From NCBI RefSeq assembly GCF_903181435.1, contig NZ_CAEUHO010000005.1, forward strand, positions 248,001-312,000: 64,000 nucleotides of DNA, written 5' to 3'. The DNA is from Bacteroides acidifaciens (GTDB taxonomy: Bacteria > Bacteroidota > Bacteroidia > Bacteroidales > Bacteroidaceae). This document shows positions 1 through 7,695 of this stretch, in pieces (positions within the stretch are counted from its first letter, which is position 1; every line of letters begins with the position of its first letter). The notes beneath the pieces were generated by a model. It made no database searches. It worked only from the letters and a program-made list of their open reading frames with translations, and was not told the DNA's origin. Position numbers and translations under genes: made by a program.

Positions 1-295
1 TATGGGTTATTGGCTCATAGAGATTATAAAAGTTATTCACGTTCAAACGGTAATCTGTATGACTGGGTATCGTGCAGAATCCGTCATATTTCGGAATGAG
101 TGCCGCTTCATCCTTGCCGTGGTCTAATCGGAATACGCTCATTTTCCATTCAACCCGCATTTTGCGGAAAGAACCATTCATCATTGGCTGATTGATAATA
201 CGAAACAAGGTTGTGCCTATACGGACATACTCTTCTCCGATATTCTCAACTTCTTCATTTGTAGGAGCCACAGGAACATTGTCAATCTTTTCCAT
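1..295 (-). CDS. Primase/helicase-like protein of a mobile element, N-terminal part (runs off the window)
   Basis: The reading frame starts at ATG 295 (MEKIDNVPVAPTNEEVENIG) and runs off the left edge, so only about 98 residues are visible. The segment with FRLDHGKDEAALIPKYDGFC and SHTDYRLNVNNFYNLYEP resembles, from memory, the N-terminus of the Bacteroides integrative-element primase/helicase proteins (DUF5906/D5-like ATPase). The Walker motifs would lie outside the window, so the function is inferred. Its start overlaps the stop of the upstream HTH gene by 14 bp, so the two are probably translationally coupled in one transcript. The likely job is replication of the excised element. Confidence 0.55.
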   Translation of the reverse strand, partial: MEKIDNVPVAPTNEEVENIGEEYVRIGTTLFRIINQPMMNGSFRKMRVEWKMSVFRLDHGKDEAALIPKYDGFCTIPSHTDYRLNVNNFYNLYEPITH

Positions 296-611
296 AATCA
301 GATATTCTATTAGTTTCCCCCAAGATGCGCTTCACGTCTGAGAGGCGGTATCTTACTTTGTTGCCTACCTTGATTGCTTTAAGGTAATTGCGCTTGTTCC
401 AAAGCCATAAGGTGGTGTCGCATACACCACACATTTCCTTGACTTCCTCACGTGTCAGTAGCTTATCTTCATTGGTGGCTTTGAGTGCAATTGCCACCTC
501 ATTCACCGCACGGTTAATAAGCTCATTAGAGAAGTAACGTAAGTCTTCACTCGTAATCTCCAATTTGATATTAGCCGTGCTGTTGGAGATGATTTGCATT
601 AAATCTGTCAT
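282..611 (-). CDS. Excisionase-like helix-turn-helix protein
   Basis: A 109-aa protein starting MTDLMQIISNSTANIKLEIT. The C-terminal half (LTREEVKEMCGVCDTTLWLW, then NKRNYLKAIKVGNKVRYRLS) is a MerR/excisionase-type winged HTH, common in Bacteroides mobile elements just upstream of a primase gene. The frame stays open to 701, but a -7 box lies at 701-708 on the same strand, so the ATG at 611 is the likely start. It overlaps the next gene by 14 bp. Likely roles are excision or regulation of the element; the family is seen in the sequence, the exact role is inferred. Confidence 0.7.
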   Translation of the reverse strand: MTDLMQIISNSTANIKLEITSEDLRYFSNELINRAVNEVAIALKATNEDKLLTREEVKEMCGVCDTTLWLWNKRNYLKAIKVGNKVRYRLSDVKRILGETNRISDYGKD

Positions 612-700
612 AGCATATATGTACTGCCCATAGTCCGACACAATCACTTTGGCAGCATTATAAATGATTGTGCCACCGCTCCGACATTGGAACGATGGCA

Positions 701-708
701 CAAAAGTA
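701..708 (-). promoter_or_regulatory. -7 promoter box for the HTH/primase pair
   Basis: On the minus strand this reads TACTTTTG, matching the Bacteroides -7 consensus TAnnTTTG. No clear -33 TTTG is visible. It would start transcription near 694, about 80 nt before the ATG at 611. Confidence 0.5.
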
Positions 709-818
709 TAAACGTAATTCGCTATAATTTAGTAATTTGCATTTCGCTATTTTCGCCGAAATACAGAACGAAAGAAACGAAATGTAAAGCAATTAATTGG
801 GTTCATCTGAAAATGGTT

Positions 819-1844
819 TTATCTCAATGTCAACACTGGATTTTGAATAAGTTGGTCTATAACAGGATGGTAAATAGCTCCATCTGTAACCGCTGTGATT
901 GTCGTGACTTTATTACCTCCATCCTTCGATGAAGCACCGCAATGGTAAATCTGTTCTTCTGGAGTTTGATAATCAATGACTATATATCTGTCGTGGAATA
1001 TACCCCCAGACGTTTGCAACGAAATGGTGACATTGGGATATTCCCGACAGAAATCGTTAAACTCGGTTTGGTGCAACCGATTACCGATATTGTCAGAGAA
1101 TACCACAACATTCACATTAGCTGGAATATCTTTGAGAAGTACCAGTGTCTTCAATCCGATGTAATTATCAACCACAAAAATCGTTTTCTTGGCGGTGGCA
1201 TAAATATGTTGGTAAGCCAAATCCGATTCAACTGGCTGACCGTTGAGTATCATCCAACCTCTCCTTACTGAAGGATTGCCAAAATCAAGCATGACATTTG
1301 CCAATTCCGACTTTGTCACTACATTACCAAGTGTATCTATAATATTGGCAACCTTGTCATCAACAGCAGATAGAGATTTACGCAAGTCAAGCAGGTCTTG
1401 TGTGTTTTGGGTTGTCTGCAAAGACAGTTGCAGATATTCCCTTTGTCCTAATAATGGCTGATTATCTACGATATAGTCTTTCATCTGCTTGAAGATACGA
1501 ATCAAAGCTTTGCTTTGTTTGGTTGCTAAATCTCCTCTCAGCACAGTCATAAGCATATATATTCCTTGTTCGGTGAAAGCATAAGGGTTGTATCTACGAC
1601 CGCCCCAACTTGAGGTGGAATTTTTGCACCTCAAGATTTCACACTCTTCATCGGACAACTGAAACATGAAGTCTTGCTCAAACTTTTCAATGTTGTTCTT
1701 CACTTGGCGATTAAAATCTTTGGTGCTATAGCCATAGATGTTGGCTAAATCCATATCCAGCATTACACGGACACCTCTGATGTTGTATATATAGCCTTTC
1801 AGATATTCGGCATTGATTTCTTGGGTGATGATATCTTTATCCAT
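819..1844 (-). CDS. ORF6N-domain protein with a C-terminal phospholipase-D-like segment
   Basis: A 341-aa protein. Residues about 10-125 form an ORF6N DNA-binding domain (IRGVRVMLDMDLANIYGYST; RRYNPYAFTEQGIYMLMTVL), a phage/mobile-element module related to KilA-N/Bro-type domains. A linker (about 140-185) follows. Residues about 215-340 look like a PLD-like fold, with IFVVDNYIGLKTLVLLK and FHDRYIVID; the second catalytic lysine of a true HKD is not obvious, so it may bind rather than cut nucleic acid. It is the third gene of a tight minus-strand set (27 bp after the 306-aa gene). The role in the element (regulation or defence) is unknown. Confidence 0.8.
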   Translation of the reverse strand: MDKDIITQEINAEYLKGYIYNIRGVRVMLDMDLANIYGYSTKDFNRQVKNNIEKFEQDFMFQLSDEECEILRCKNSTSSWGGRRYNPYAFTEQGIYMLMTVLRGDLATKQSKALIRIFKQMKDYIVDNQPLLGQREYLQLSLQTTQNTQDLLDLRKSLSAVDDKVANIIDTLGNVVTKSELANVMLDFGNPSVRRGWMILNGQPVESDLAYQHIYATAKKTIFVVDNYIGLKTLVLLKDIPANVNVVVFSDNIGNRLHQTEFNDFCREYPNVTISLQTSGGIFHDRYIVIDYQTPEEQIYHCGASSKDGGNKVTTITAVTDGAIYHPVIDQLIQNPVLTLR

Positions 1845-1871
1845 ATCATTAAATTAAATGAGTTCATACTT

Positions 1872-2792
1872 TTAGTTATTTACTTCTGCGAGGTAAGCCT
1901 TCCACTCATTGATAAGCGACCGTTCAATACCATTGTCTTTTATTTTCCCTCTGCTCGTACTGTCATTCAACTTCTTGATAGAAATTTGAAGGTTACGCAC
2001 GGTTTTCAAGTCGCAATTAGGAAGTTCATTGGCAAGCAGTTTATGAAATGTCGTCACATCACAGCCTGTCAGAAGGCCTTCCTCTTGGAGGGCAAAATAT
2101 AATCGTGCCAAATCAGTGCCTGTATGCTGCGTTGAAACTCTCAATTTTATCTTCTCCAAAATCATTTCTTGATTTCCATGAAGATAGTCTTTCAATGTGC
2201 GTGATGCCTGCTCACCTGTTGGCGATTTTTCTTCTATTGGTTTATCATTAACGGACAACCCCTTAATAGTTGTTTCTACCACACAATCATCCTCAATAGC
2301 CTGTTTCTCCCGATGAAAATCCTGCCAATCTTCTCTTGTCCGCATTTTATTACGAATACTACTGTTGATGACTACTTTAATCATTAAAGCGGCTATCCTC
2401 TTCTCAAAATAGTTGTTCGCAGGGTTATGTGTTTCAGCTTCCAATTGGGTGACCAAAGTTTCATAGCACTTACCGTAATAAAGCCATGCCAACATTGCAG
2501 GAACTATTGAATCGTTTTGCAGATTGTGAAACTCCTCAACCAATAATCTTGCAGCATCGGCATCTGCCGAATAACTTTGCAGACGATATTCGTTGGCAAG
2601 GTCTCCATGACACTCACCGTGATACTTACGCATCATTTGAGGAGCGAGCTTCCATCCTAATTTGAAAATCTTTTGTAAACCTGTTGCCGATTTGTTGTTC
2701 ACTTCGGCAACGAATCTGTCATATTCTTTCGGATGGTTGTTGAGCCATTCTTTAATATCCTGTTTGAATTGTTCGAAATCTTGCTTTGCCAT
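1872..2792 (-). CDS. Hypothetical protein downstream of the integrase (possibly DUF6043-like)
   Basis: A 306-aa protein with no signal peptide or membrane segment. It is rich in helices and charged residues, starting MAKQDFEQFKQDIKEWLNNH. The C-terminal 100 residues (GTDLARLYFALQEEGLLTGC... ISIKKLNDS) read like an all-helical domain. I do not recognise a catalytic motif. It begins 14 bp after the integrase stop and ends 27 bp before the ORF6N gene, so it is almost certainly cotranscribed with both. Resemblance to the Bacteroides mobile-element family DUF6043 is from memory only. Confidence 0.6.
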   Translation of the reverse strand: MAKQDFEQFKQDIKEWLNNHPKEYDRFVAEVNNKSATGLQKIFKLGWKLAPQMMRKYHGECHGDLANEYRLQSYSADADAARLLVEEFHNLQNDSIVPAMLAWLYYGKCYETLVTQLEAETHNPANNYFEKRIAALMIKVVINSSIRNKMRTREDWQDFHREKQAIEDDCVVETTIKGLSVNDKPIEEKSPTGEQASRTLKDYLHGNQEMILEKIKLRVSTQHTGTDLARLYFALQEEGLLTGCDVTTFHKLLANELPNCDLKTVRNLQISIKKLNDSTSRGKIKDNGIERSLINEWKAYLAEVNN

Positions 2793-2806
2793 AGTCTTTC
2801 GCCTTA

Positions 2807-4144
2807 TTAGTCTAACAGATGAACAAGCTCTTGTTTCATTTCCTCGTCTATCTCCCTATATCGGCGGAATGCCTTGCTGCCTTCCTTGTGTCCCGATACC
2901 GAAGAAACGAGGTCTGGGTCTTTTACTTTCTTATACATATTGCCAATGAATGTTTTTCGGGCAGTATGCGTGGTTACGACTTCATACAAGTACTTTTGCT
3001 CAGGATTGCGAGTGAGTGGGTTAAGCACTGTGACCACCCTGTCAAGTCCTGCCAACTGGAACGCTTCTTTAATGGCTTGATTATATTTCTGCTCTGATAT
3101 AAAGGGAAGGAGAGTTGTTCCTGTATAATCTTTGTAGCGTTCAAGTATGGTTTTCGCAACACTATTCAGCGGCACTCTTATTGTCCTGGGATTATGACTG
3201 CGCGTCTTTTCTTGTATGTATTCTAATGCTCCATTCACAATGTTTTTCTTTGTGAGCTTATAAAGGTCGCCTACACGACAACCCACAACGGACTGAAACA
3301 CAAAGATGTCTCGTTGAATAGCAAGTTGTGGACGAGCAGACAAATCAGCCTCAAACAATTTGTCACGTTCTTGAAGTGTAATATAAATAGGTGTTCCATA
3401 AAGACATTCTTCTAAGGGGAATTTGTCAAACGGACGATTGGTGGTCTTTCCTTGATTATAGCACCATATAAAAAAGGTTCGTATGCGTGAGAAACTATCT
3501 ATAAGAGTGTTCTTGCCTCTCGGCTGAGGAGTCCGCTTTTCGGGAATGGTCTCGTATATATCAGGGTATTCTTCCGCATAAGCGTATTCGTTCTCCATAA
3601 AGTCCCACATATCGGCAAGTGTTTCTTTAGTTATGGTATGGATGTCAAGGGAAAAGTGCTTCATTCCACGTCTTGTTTTTCTGACAAATAATTCATAGCG
3701 CATGAGTGCCCTTTTTACTACACGAAAGTTCTTCTTCCGTACTTCCGAAAGACTATGCTTCTCCAAAAACTCATCAAAAAGTTCGGCAAAAGTAGGCGGA
3801 TTCTCTATTGCCAGTTCTTCTTCTGTTTTATACTTTTCGGGATGATGAAATTTATCTATGACTTCCCCGAGCCATTCACTTCCGGCATCCTCCTTGTATT
3901 CCTTCTCAATCATTCGGGTTAATGCCTGCACTTTATGGTTCAAGTCCATCTTTTCGTTTTCCGACACCAAAGCTACACGGTCTTTATAACCTTGTCGTTC
4001 AACACTCCAATGATTGGGATTGATGACAAGTTCACTTGCTGCCTTGATGTCTTTCTTTCCATCACGCAAACGAAAATAGATGGTAGCCTTCGTATCTATG
4101 TCGTTCTTTTTGGCAGTCTTCCGTATGAATGCAGTTACTTTCAT
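2807..4144 (-). CDS. Tyrosine-type site-specific recombinase (integrase)
   Basis: A 445-aa integrase. It has an N-terminal arm-binding domain, a SAM-like core-binding domain (about 115-230), and a C-terminal catalytic domain with the first Arg in VVGCRVGDLYKL, the His-x-x-Arg box TTHTARKTF, the His of SGHKEGS and the nucleophilic Tyr in FRRYREID. A GTG-initiated frame opens at 4174, but a -7 box at 4177-4184 makes that codon untranscribed, so the ATG at 4144 (MKVTAFIRKTAKKND) is preferred. It leads the minus-strand set of int, 306-aa protein and ORF6N protein. It catalyses integration and excision of this element. Confidence 0.93.
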   Translation of the reverse strand: MKVTAFIRKTAKKNDIDTKATIYFRLRDGKKDIKAASELVINPNHWSVERQGYKDRVALVSENEKMDLNHKVQALTRMIEKEYKEDAGSEWLGEVIDKFHHPEKYKTEEELAIENPPTFAELFDEFLEKHSLSEVRKKNFRVVKRALMRYELFVRKTRRGMKHFSLDIHTITKETLADMWDFMENEYAYAEEYPDIYETIPEKRTPQPRGKNTLIDSFSRIRTFFIWCYNQGKTTNRPFDKFPLEECLYGTPIYITLQERDKLFEADLSARPQLAIQRDIFVFQSVVGCRVGDLYKLTKKNIVNGALEYIQEKTRSHNPRTIRVPLNSVAKTILERYKDYTGTTLLPFISEQKYNQAIKEAFQLAGLDRVVTVLNPLTRNPEQKYLYEVVTTHTARKTFIGNMYKKVKDPDLVSSVSGHKEGSKAFRRYREIDEEMKQELVHLLD

Positions 4145-4176
4145 GGGCTTCGATTTTATTTCTGGATTGAACACTG

Positions 4177-4184
4177 CAAAGATA
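4177..4184 (-). promoter_or_regulatory. -7 promoter box of the integrase operon
   Basis: Reads TATCTTTG on the minus strand, a perfect TAnnTTTG. The expected start point near 4170 leaves a 25-nt leader before the ATG at 4144, which decides the integrase start. No good -33 element is seen. Confidence 0.6.
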
Positions 4185-4309
4185 GCGAATTGTTCCCAAA
4201 ATGTTCCCGTTTATCCCGAAATAATTTCAATCTCATTAAATTTAATTTCGTTTATTGCTATTTATAGAGCATTGAAATATAATGATATAGCGGTTATATT
4301 GCTATTAAG

Positions 4310-5893
4310 TTAGAGTTGTTCCCATTTGTTGATATTTAATATTTCAAATGCGGGTCCGGGTACTGAAGCGGAGAAAGTTGAAAAACTCTCTCCGCTTTTC
4401 TTTTCTACCCCTCGTAACTCATTGGTTTGCTGATATATTAAATCAAGCACTTTGTTATAAGAATTGGTTCGATATGTTTTTCCGTCAAATTCGATTTTTT
4501 CGGGAAACATCGAACTTATCAGCTTAATTTTCACCCCTACAGACGCATTTCTTATATAGCTATCTATATTGTTTATCAGATTGATAGAGTAGTTTAGTTT
4601 TGGTTCGATATTACTACGGTTAGGGTTCTCACGCATTTCAATCTGTTGTTGCATGGCTGAGGCTTCTTTGTTGTATCTTTCCAACATTCTGTTATATTCT
4701 TCTTTGGTTAAATCTCCGTCCAGATATTTATCTTCAATGCTGTTGATGCGTTTTTGGACGATAGAAAGTTCATTTTGCAGTGCTGTTACTTCTTTTTTAC
4801 TTTCTCCTTTGCGTTCGTTTTGCAAATCCTTTAGAATTTCGTTATACAAGTCCAATACCGTTTTGTTGGGCTTCAATTGGGCTGTGTATCGAGCGAACTC
4901 TTCGTTTACATTCTCTGCTCTCATTCTTATATGTTTTTGATTGTTACAACAAAAGTAGTAGGTGTATTTGCCGCCATTGCCCGAACTTGTAGCACCAGTT
5001 AAGGCACAACCACATACAGGGCAGATTAAAAACTTCCGCAAAAATAAGTCAGGATTTATGGCTTTGGATAGTTTGGGTGTTTTCTTTCTTTTACCGTCCA
5101 AAATCTCTTGAACTTTATAAAATGTTTCTTCGTCTATAATTGCTTCATGTTCACCGTTTACATAATATTCGGGTTCTCCTTTGTATGCTGGCACACGTAT
5201 TTTGCCAATGTAGAATTTATTACGCAACATTTCAAGAAATGAACTTTCAGGTACATTATATCCTTTTCTTGCAAATTTCCTACGGATATAACAAGGTGTT
5301 TCAATGCCTTTAGCCACTTCTTTAAACATGGCTTGTATAGATGGTGCTGTATTGGTATCTATTTCTACATGGGTTTCATGTTTGCTAATGCGTACATTTT
5401 TATATCCTCTGGGTGCTTTATTTGCACATTTTCCTTTAGCCAATGTTCCATGAATGCCGTCCATTGTGGCTTTTGACCTCTTGATGTTGTCGCATTGTGC
5501 CGAGCCTATGTGTACTCCCAATAATAGGGGCCAGGTGTCAGAATTGAAGTCTAAAGGTGCTTCGATTGCATTTGGCTCAACTCCCAATTTGAGTAATTCT
5601 TTTAAGTTCTCGCTGGCACTGATAATGTCTCGTGAATATCTATCCCAGCGTAAGAATAGTAACTTGTTTACTCTACCTTTGTTTTTACGTATATAATTCA
5701 TTATTCCTTGTATGACAGGACGTTTCTCAAATGTCTTAGCACTCTCGTCCTCTCTGTATGGGATATTGTCAATGATGTTATATCCCATTTGGTTACAAAA
5801 CTTCCGTAAGCGTTCTTCTTGTACGTCTAAGCTGGCTCCTAATGTTTGTTCATCCGAACTTACTCGACAATATATTATCACATTTGCATTCAT
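4310..5893 (-). CDS. Large serine recombinase
   Basis: A 527-aa recombinase. The N-terminal resolvase/invertase catalytic domain starts MNANVIIYCRVSSDEQ, with the nucleophilic Ser12, and contains the conserved Arg region FLRWDRYSRD. The central recombinase domain is around residues 165-270. A zinc ribbon follows (CPVCGCALTG ... YYFCCNN, two Cys pairs), then a long coiled coil (about 355-425) of the kind that controls synapsis direction. It catalyses integration/excision of a second mobile element. Its start overlaps the stop of a 51-aa gene by ATGA. It lies upstream (5') of the tyrosine integrase, so two recombination systems are stacked here. Confidence 0.93.
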   Translation of the reverse strand: MNANVIIYCRVSSDEQTLGASLDVQEERLRKFCNQMGYNIIDNIPYREDESAKTFEKRPVIQGIMNYIRKNKGRVNKLLFLRWDRYSRDIISASENLKELLKLGVEPNAIEAPLDFNSDTWPLLLGVHIGSAQCDNIKRSKATMDGIHGTLAKGKCANKAPRGYKNVRISKHETHVEIDTNTAPSIQAMFKEVAKGIETPCYIRRKFARKGYNVPESSFLEMLRNKFYIGKIRVPAYKGEPEYYVNGEHEAIIDEETFYKVQEILDGKRKKTPKLSKAINPDLFLRKFLICPVCGCALTGATSSGNGGKYTYYFCCNNQKHIRMRAENVNEEFARYTAQLKPNKTVLDLYNEILKDLQNERKGESKKEVTALQNELSIVQKRINSIEDKYLDGDLTKEEYNRMLERYNKEASAMQQQIEMRENPNRSNIEPKLNYSINLINNIDSYIRNASVGVKIKLISSMFPEKIEFDGKTYRTNSYNKVLDLIYQQTNELRGVEKKSGESFSTFSASVPGPAFEILNINKWEQL

Positions 5894-6045
5894 AATTCTT
5901 GTTTTTTAGTTAATGCCATTTTTTCATTCTCTATCTGCAATTCTGCTAATAGGTATAGATATTGTCTCACTATTTTTACTTGTTCATTATTGTATTTCTC
6001 TTTACCTTTATTGAGTATCGTTGCGCATTGTTCCAATGGTATCAT
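5890..6045 (-). CDS. 51-aa companion protein of the large serine recombinase
   Basis: A short frame, MIPLEQCATILNKGKEKYNN followed by EQVKIVRQYLYLLAELQIEN, ending KKQEL. It stops at TGA 5892-5890 inside the ATGA overlap with the serine recombinase start, the classic sign of translational coupling. From memory, small proteins of this kind (a start like PLEQC..IL, a YNNEQV-type segment, then YLLAE) precede serine recombinases in other Bacteroidetes. The function is unknown; a directionality or regulatory partner is an inference. A -7 box lies 165 bp upstream. Confidence 0.7.
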   Translation of the reverse strand: MIPLEQCATILNKGKEKYNNEQVKIVRQYLYLLAELQIENEKMALTKKQEL

Positions 6046-6100
6046 TAGATACTGGTATTATTGTGTTGCAATGTATGATGCAACTTATTCTTACACATTC

Positions 6101-6198
6101 AATCAATTCACAAGACAAGGAAGTGCCTAGGCATGAATGTGCTTCTTGCCCCATGTATCATTATTTGGAGTAAAAGATATTTTTTAAAGTGAATTGAT
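6101..6198. other. Inverted-repeat region upstream of the serine recombinase; possible att or control site
   Basis: The 5' region of the 51-aa gene carries inverted arms ATCAATTCAC (about 6101-6110) and GTGAATTGAT (about 6189-6198). Between them is a short palindrome TGCCTAGGCA (about 6124-6133). Serine-recombinase attachment sites are often immediately 5' of the recombinase and dyad-symmetric, so this is a candidate attachment or operator site. No matching partner site was found in the window. Confidence 0.3.
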
Positions 6199-6210
6199 GT
6201 ATCAACATTG

Positions 6211-6218
6211 CAAATATA
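6211..6218 (-). promoter_or_regulatory. -7 promoter box upstream of the 51-aa gene and serine recombinase
   Basis: TATATTTG on the minus strand matches TAnnTTTG. The predicted start near 6204 gives a leader of about 160 nt that contains the inverted-repeat region at 6101-6198. Confidence 0.5.
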
Positions 6219-6255
6219 CGACCTATAGATACAATTACCACTTTTGATGTGCAAA

Positions 6256-6882
6256 TTATGTTAATTTGGTTAATTTTCGCAAGGTGTTGATACTTGTTCC
6301 CGTCAGTTTTGAGGTATTTCGGAGTGAATACCCTCTTTTCAAGAGTCTAATTTCTTCTCCATACTCTTCCCTCATAGCCTCATCACTTTTCGTATATCCC
6401 ATTTTTCGCCCTACCTTACCACCATTATTGAGGAAATTCTGATAGCCGCTCGCTACACGTTCTCGAATGGTCTTGCGCTCCATACGTGCTACTTCGGCAA
6501 GTATAGTGATAAGAAACTGGCTCATAGGATTGATTTCTCCCTCTGGAGTAAGCGTTTCAATATTATAGTTTTGGATGAATACTGATACTTTATTTTGATT
6601 TAATATTTCTATGGCTTGTAGTACTTGTAGGGTATCACGTCCAAGTCTGGATAGTTCGGTTACTAATACTTTATTTATATTATGTGAGTTGATATAGTTT
6701 ATCATATTCATTAACTCTGTGCGTTCTGTGTTCTTTTTTGCTCCAGATACTTTTTCCGCAAATACAGCCTCAACCGTCCAATTGTTTGCTGAGGCTAATG
6801 TCTGCAAATCATTTATTTGACGTTCATAGTCTTGTGTTCCGTTGGTACTTGATACTCGTGCAAAGATTACTACTTTTTTCAT
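6256..6882 (-). CDS. Small serine recombinase / resolvase-invertase
   Basis: A 208-aa protein. It has the resolvase domain MKKVVIFARVSSTNGTQDYE with catalytic Ser11, the conserved LVTELSRLGRD helix, and the ILAEVARMERKTIRERV E-helix. A short C-terminal HTH follows (LLKRGYSLRNTSKLTGTSIN). Its length and layout fit the small resolvase/DNA-invertase class. It acts on DNA by a Ser-DNA covalent intermediate, either resolving cointegrates or inverting a nearby segment. It is divergent from the small gene at 7014. No obvious pair of inverted crossover sites was found nearby. Confidence 0.92.
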   Translation of the reverse strand: MKKVVIFARVSSTNGTQDYERQINDLQTLASANNWTVEAVFAEKVSGAKKNTERTELMNMINYINSHNINKVLVTELSRLGRDTLQVLQAIEILNQNKVSVFIQNYNIETLTPEGEINPMSQFLITILAEVARMERKTIRERVASGYQNFLNNGGKVGRKMGYTKSDEAMREEYGEEIRLLKRGYSLRNTSKLTGTSINTLRKLTKLT

Positions 6883-6902
6883 GGTGTTACTTGTTTATGA
6901 TG

Positions 6903-6910
6903 CAAAGATA
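6903..6910 (-). promoter_or_regulatory. -7 promoter box of the small serine recombinase
   Basis: TATCTTTG on the minus strand, about 20 bp upstream of the ATG at 6882, so the leader is only about 15 nt. No convincing -33 element is seen. Confidence 0.55.
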
Positions 6911-6955
6911 GTGATGTATATTTAATATAAATCATTTATAGCGTTAAATAAGGCT

Positions 6956-6990
6956 AGAAATATGGTAAATATTAAATATTTATCATTTCT
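6956..6990. promoter_or_regulatory. 35-bp AT-rich dyad in a divergent intergenic region
   Basis: The left arm AGAAATATGGTAAATATT is mirrored by the right arm AAATATTTATCATTTCT with one or two mismatches. It sits between the divergent resolvase gene and the 74-aa gene, so it is a candidate operator or recombinase-binding site. Confidence 0.4.
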
Positions 6991-7013
6991 TTGTCAGATA
7001 AAAAATAGATAAA

Positions 7014-7238
7014 ATGAAAAATAAGCAAGAAAGGACGGTTATTCATGTAGAAATATCTGGACTTCATTTCTACTTTGGCTCTTTAACTGCCGTTTATACC
7101 AAATTCACTTCAGAGCAACTTGGTGTAGCATTAGGGACATTACGGAATTACCGAGTAACAAGTGATAAACCGTATCAAAACAGTAAATGTATTATCCGAA
7201 AAGGGATTTTGGTAACAGTACAAAAATCTGTTAGCTAA
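7014..7238 (+). CDS. 74-aa hypothetical protein divergent from the resolvase
   Basis: A short basic protein starting MKNKQERTVIHVEISGLHFY. The middle (FTSEQLGVALGTLRNYRVTS) reads like a recognition helix with a following turn, so a small DNA-binding protein is possible. It has no signal peptide or membrane segment. It is divergent from the small serine recombinase across a 131-bp region with a dyad, which suggests a regulator of, or partner to, that recombinase. I do not recognise the family. Confidence 0.5.
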   Translation: MKNKQERTVIHVEISGLHFYFGSLTAVYTKFTSEQLGVALGTLRNYRVTSDKPYQNSKCIIRKGILVTVQKSVS

Positions 7239-7263
7239 GTATCATCGTTTGATAGGAATTTAG

Positions 7264-7271
7264 TATCTTTG
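7264..7271 (+). promoter_or_regulatory. -7 promoter box of a candidate structured RNA
   Basis: TATCTTTG followed by C, a perfect Bacteroides -7 box. A TTTG lies only 12 bp upstream instead of the usual 19-21 bp, so the -33 is weak. It lies 25 bp after the 74-aa gene, and no coding frame follows it. Confidence 0.55.
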
Positions 7272-7276
7272 CACAC

Positions 7277-7465
7277 AGAAGTTACGAAAAGAGTGTAATT
7301 TATTGGAAATGAGCGTAGGTTAATTGCTCATGATAGTAATAGGTTACGAATTAGTTAGTTATCTACTGCATTATCCTTCTGCGCGTTGCGTAACCTTCAA
7401 AGAACTCTTCGTATGCAAAAATAGAAATTAAACGGGAGATTTAGAAATAAATCTCCTGATTTTTT
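7277..7465 (+). ncRNA. Candidate structured small RNA (unnamed)
   Basis: About 190 nt between a -7 box and an intrinsic terminator, with no supported frame. Visible pairing: a closing stem TTACGAAAAGAGT (7282-7294) with ACTCTTCGTA (7404-7413, two bulged bases); an internal hairpin ATGAGC (7309-7314) with GCTCAT (7326-7331); a stem AGGTTACG (7341-7348) with CGTAACCT (7389-7396). These are nested and compatible with one fold. I could not match it to tmRNA, RNase P or SRP RNA. A 6S-like rod is conceivable, but its position in accessory DNA argues against that. It may regulate the neighbouring recombinase module. Confidence 0.45.
7434..7465 (+). terminator. Intrinsic terminator of the candidate RNA
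   Basis: GGAGATTTA and TAAATCTCC form a 9-bp stem with a 4-nt loop, followed by TGATTTTTT. Confidence 0.75.
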
Positions 7466-7484
7466 ATCCTCACATATAAGTTTT

Positions 7485-7661
7485 TCCGTAAAAGCGGTTT
7501 TGTCCGTCGGCACACCATCCCCCAAAAGAATTTTGGACGAACGTATGCCGACTACCGCATAAGCGGAGAAAAGGGCTTTGCCTCACGCCTAAACAGAAGT
7601 TTAGACTGATGATGCAAGGCCCATTTCTTTTGCGCTTATGCCAGAGAGGTGCTTTTACGGA
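7485..7661 (+). other. Three-way-junction-like structured element
   Basis: Nested perfect arms: P1 TCCGTAAAAGC (7485-7495) with GCTTTTACGGA (7651-7661); P2 GTCGGCA (7506-7512) with TGCCGAC (7546-7552), capped by CCAAAA/TTTTGG (7522-7536); P3 GCATAAGCG (7557-7565) with CGCTTATGC (7633-7641), with an inner CTAAAC/GTTTAG hairpin (7589-7604). P2 and P3 sit side by side inside P1, as in a multibranched RNA. On the plus strand a T-rich run (7672-7682) follows P1. No credible gene covers it. Its function is unknown; it probably belongs to the conjugative or integrative element remnant. Confidence 0.5.
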
Positions 7662-7695
7662 TTTCTGACGGTTTTTCTTTTTCGCTGTCCATTTG

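Noticed and set aside
7277..7465. Known housekeeping RNA (tmRNA, 6S, SRP, RNase P)
   Set aside because: No T-arm or tag frame, no SRP tetraloop motif, no RNase P core; 6S-like shape is possible but the location inside accessory DNA is against it.
6883..7465. Invertible promoter (phase-variation) switch controlled by the small serine recombinase
   Set aside because: I found only one central dyad, not two separated inverted crossover sites flanking a promoter, so the claim is unsupported here.
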